The notes under the pieces: generated by a model
What the model was told of the DNA's origin: nothing
Databases searched by the model: none
The model's input: only the letters and a program-made list of their open reading frames with translations
Made by a program: the position numbers and the translations under genes
In this document: in pieces, positions 62,500 to 64,000 of the stretch
Layout: each line of letters begins with the position of its first letter
Position numbering within the stretch: position 1 is the first letter of the stretch
Assembly: GCF_003384035.1 (NCBI RefSeq)
Contig: NZ_QQAK01000010.1
Coordinates: forward strand, 1 to 64,000
Source of the DNA: Sporosarcina sp. BI001-red
GTDB lineage: Bacteria > Bacillota > Bacilli > Bacillales_A > Planococcaceae
Length of the DNA: 64,000 nucleotides
Direction of reading: 5' to 3'

Positions 62500-63891
62500 A
62501 TGAAATGGTGCAGGCTAATACTACTTCTACTAGTTCTTGTAATAATTGTTCCCAACTTTGCTGACGCGTCAGAATATATTATTCAAACTGATCAAATTGA
62601 AAGTCTAGATGATTTATCTAACCTCCATGTTATAGAAGATATGCAACATGGCGGATACTTTTTAGTTGAGTATGAAGGGTCCCTGGAAGAAATAAAAGCA
62701 TTACCTAAGATTCTTACTGCAGAGGATAACTCAGAAATACTACTGCTTACTACTACGACAATCGAAAAACATTTAGGACTGGGGCCTGACTCGGATTGGG
62801 GGAAAGAGTTTCTAGATTTCAAAAGTCTTATATACGGAGCGAAGCCAGTTAGAATAGCGATAATTGATACAGGAATTGATGTAAATCATCCGGATCTAAA
62901 ACAACATATTGATCCAGGGATTTCTGTTTTAGAAGAGGAACCTGAAGTACAAGACCAGCATGGACATGGTACAAAGATTGCTGGTATTGTAACAGGCAGC
63001 TCCCCGGAGTCGATTCGTATTTTACCGATAAAAGCACTAAATGCAACTGGAAAAGGAACGTTGTACTCTATTGTAGCAGGATTGTACGCAGCGATAGATG
63101 CTAACGTAGACCTTATCAATATTAGTTTTGGATCTAAGTCAAATAGTAAAATGCTGCAGGATACTGTTGAAGCAGTTCATGCTGAAGGAATTGGCATGAT
63201 TGCAGCTACAGGCAACGCGGGGCAAGAAAGTTTGCTATACCCTGCTAGATATTCAGTAGTATCGGCAGTGGGTTCGATAAATCAAAATAGTCAATCCTCC
63301 CATTTTTCTAATTGGGGTGAGGGCTTAGACTTTTTAGCACCTGGGGAAAAAGTATTGACTAGTAAAATTGGCGGAGGCTATGTAGAGACGTCGGGTACTA
63401 GTCTGTCGGCGGCGTATATAACTAAAATGGCTGCTGCTCTATTATCTCAAAGAACAATCAAGCCTTCAGAGATAAAAAATGAACTTAAAGAAGCTACAAA
63501 TTATGCTTTCGAACCATATACATTGGAAAGGGGTTATGGACTGCCAATTACAAAGAGATTAAATTATAGGTCACTATTAATTAAATTAATTAATACGGAT
63601 ATAGTGAAAAGTGTTATGACCATTAATGACTCTTCTAAGTCATGGAATATTACATTTTCAGAGGTGGTAGAGAATTCATCTTTAACAAATAAGACTATAA
63701 TTATTACTTCAAATGATACTGTAGTACCAATCGAGATCACTATAAATGGCTCACAAGTTATTGTGAAACCAAAAGAATCTTACCAACCTAATGAGTTGTA
63801 TACTCTACACGTCAGTAATCCTATTTATTCAGCTAATGGTAAGAAGTTAGCAAAAACAGTTGTTCAACCATTTATATTTAAACCAGAATAA
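62500..63891 (+). CDS. Secreted subtilisin-like protease with C-terminal SbsA-like Ig domain
   Basis: 463 residues, ATG after AAAGGAGGA. Signal peptide (LLLLVLVIIVPN). S8 triad Asp123 (AIIDTGIDVNHPD), His156 (HGHGTKIAG) and Ser301 (SGTSLSAAY, where MA is replaced by LS). Oxyanion-hole Asn in ATGNAG. After about residue 375 an Ig-like fold of the SbsA/Big_5 type (WNITFSEVVENSSLTNKTII, YQPNELYTLHVSN). No SLH domains. The gene is clearly AT-richer than the others in the window, suggesting later acquisition. Complete in the window. Confidence 0.9.
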   Translation: MKWCRLILLLLVLVIIVPNFADASEYIIQTDQIESLDDLSNLHVIEDMQHGGYFLVEYEGSLEEIKALPKILTAEDNSEILLLTTTTIEKHLGLGPDSDWGKEFLDFKSLIYGAKPVRIAIIDTGIDVNHPDLKQHIDPGISVLEEEPEVQDQHGHGTKIAGIVTGSSPESIRILPIKALNATGKGTLYSIVAGLYAAIDANVDLINISFGSKSNSKMLQDTVEAVHAEGIGMIAATGNAGQESLLYPARYSVVSAVGSINQNSQSSHFSNWGEGLDFLAPGEKVLTSKIGGGYVETSGTSLSAAYITKMAAALLSQRTIKPSEIKNELKEATNYAFEPYTLERGYGLPITKRLNYRSLLIKLINTDIVKSVMTINDSSKSWNITFSEVVENSSLTNKTIIITSNDTVVPIEITINGSQVIVKPKESYQPNELYTLHVSNPIYSANGKKLAKTVVQPFIFKPE

Positions 63892-64000
63892 AATACGACC
63901 AAACTGATGTTACGCTAAGCTACGTGCTGCGAAATATTAAAAAAGTGTTTCATTTTTTAAAATGGGTTACTTTGATTACGAGGTTGTAGTTGAAAAATAA
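63892..64000. other. End of window
   Basis: No gene start, RNA or repeat was recognised in the last 109 bases; the sequence is AT-rich with long A and T runs. Confidence 0.4.

Overview
The window looks like chromosomal DNA of a motile, spore-forming, S-layer-bearing Gram-positive bacterium of the Bacillales, most likely Planococcaceae (Sporosarcina-like). The evidence is spoIIID and mbl next to flagellar basal-body genes in Bacillus-like order, consensus Shine-Dalgarno sites with frequent GTG/TTG starts, many SLH-domain proteins, and intergenic repeats that I recall as typical of this family (recollection, no search run).

Layout. 0-0.7 kb: repeat arrays and palindromic elements. 0.7-7.1 kb: conserved housekeeping block spoIIID-mbl-flhO-flhP-(EpuA-like)-fabZ, two small genes, a YwpF-like gene on the other strand, and ssbB. 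7.4-13.9 kb: a tiny coiled-coil ORF, a YwqA/YwqB-like pair (SNF2 helicase plus SWIM protein), an XRE regulator, an IDEAL-domain protein and an unlisted 36-residue membrane ORF. 14-17 kb: a membrane protein with a HlyD-like adaptor, and a catalytically degenerate DEDD exonuclease. 17.7-22.7 kb: a 1654-residue subtilase with Ig-like repeats. 23.7-31.7 kb: XRE/PLDc_N/ABC operon, an intact exonuclease paralogue, a NERD protein, and a pantothenate symporter pair.

31.9-56.7 kb is a cell-surface island. Five exported enzymes with SLH domains (5'-nucleotidase, amidase, subtilase, NlpC/P60 peptidase, glucosaminidase) lie in a row. Next come genes for the wall polymer that SLH domains bind: a MurJ-like flippase, a GT4 glycosyltransferase and CsaB on one strand, then a TagA-like transferase, a UDP-ManNAcA-type dehydrogenase and an O-antigen-ligase-like protein on the other. 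The main S-layer protein and a large Ala/Thr-rich secreted protein follow. The anchoring chemistry, the anchored enzymes and the lattice protein are therefore encoded side by side.

56.8-64 kb is more plastic: an unknown cytoplasmic protein, a truncated RadC/JAB-like ORF, a 255-bp direct repeat flanking a decayed serine recombinase and two small ORFs, a ComM/YifB-like ATPase, a REP-associated tyrosine transposase (RAYT), and an AT-rich subtilase with an SbsA-like Ig domain.

The most unusual feature is a dispersed intergenic repeat system. Arrays of 20-21 bp half-units (period 40-42 bp) occur in at least seven gaps, all in the same orientation, and are often interleaved with palindrome-ended elements of about 125-150 bp. 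A RAYT gene lies in the same window. This resembles the REP/BIME elements of Proteobacteria, but the link is inference.
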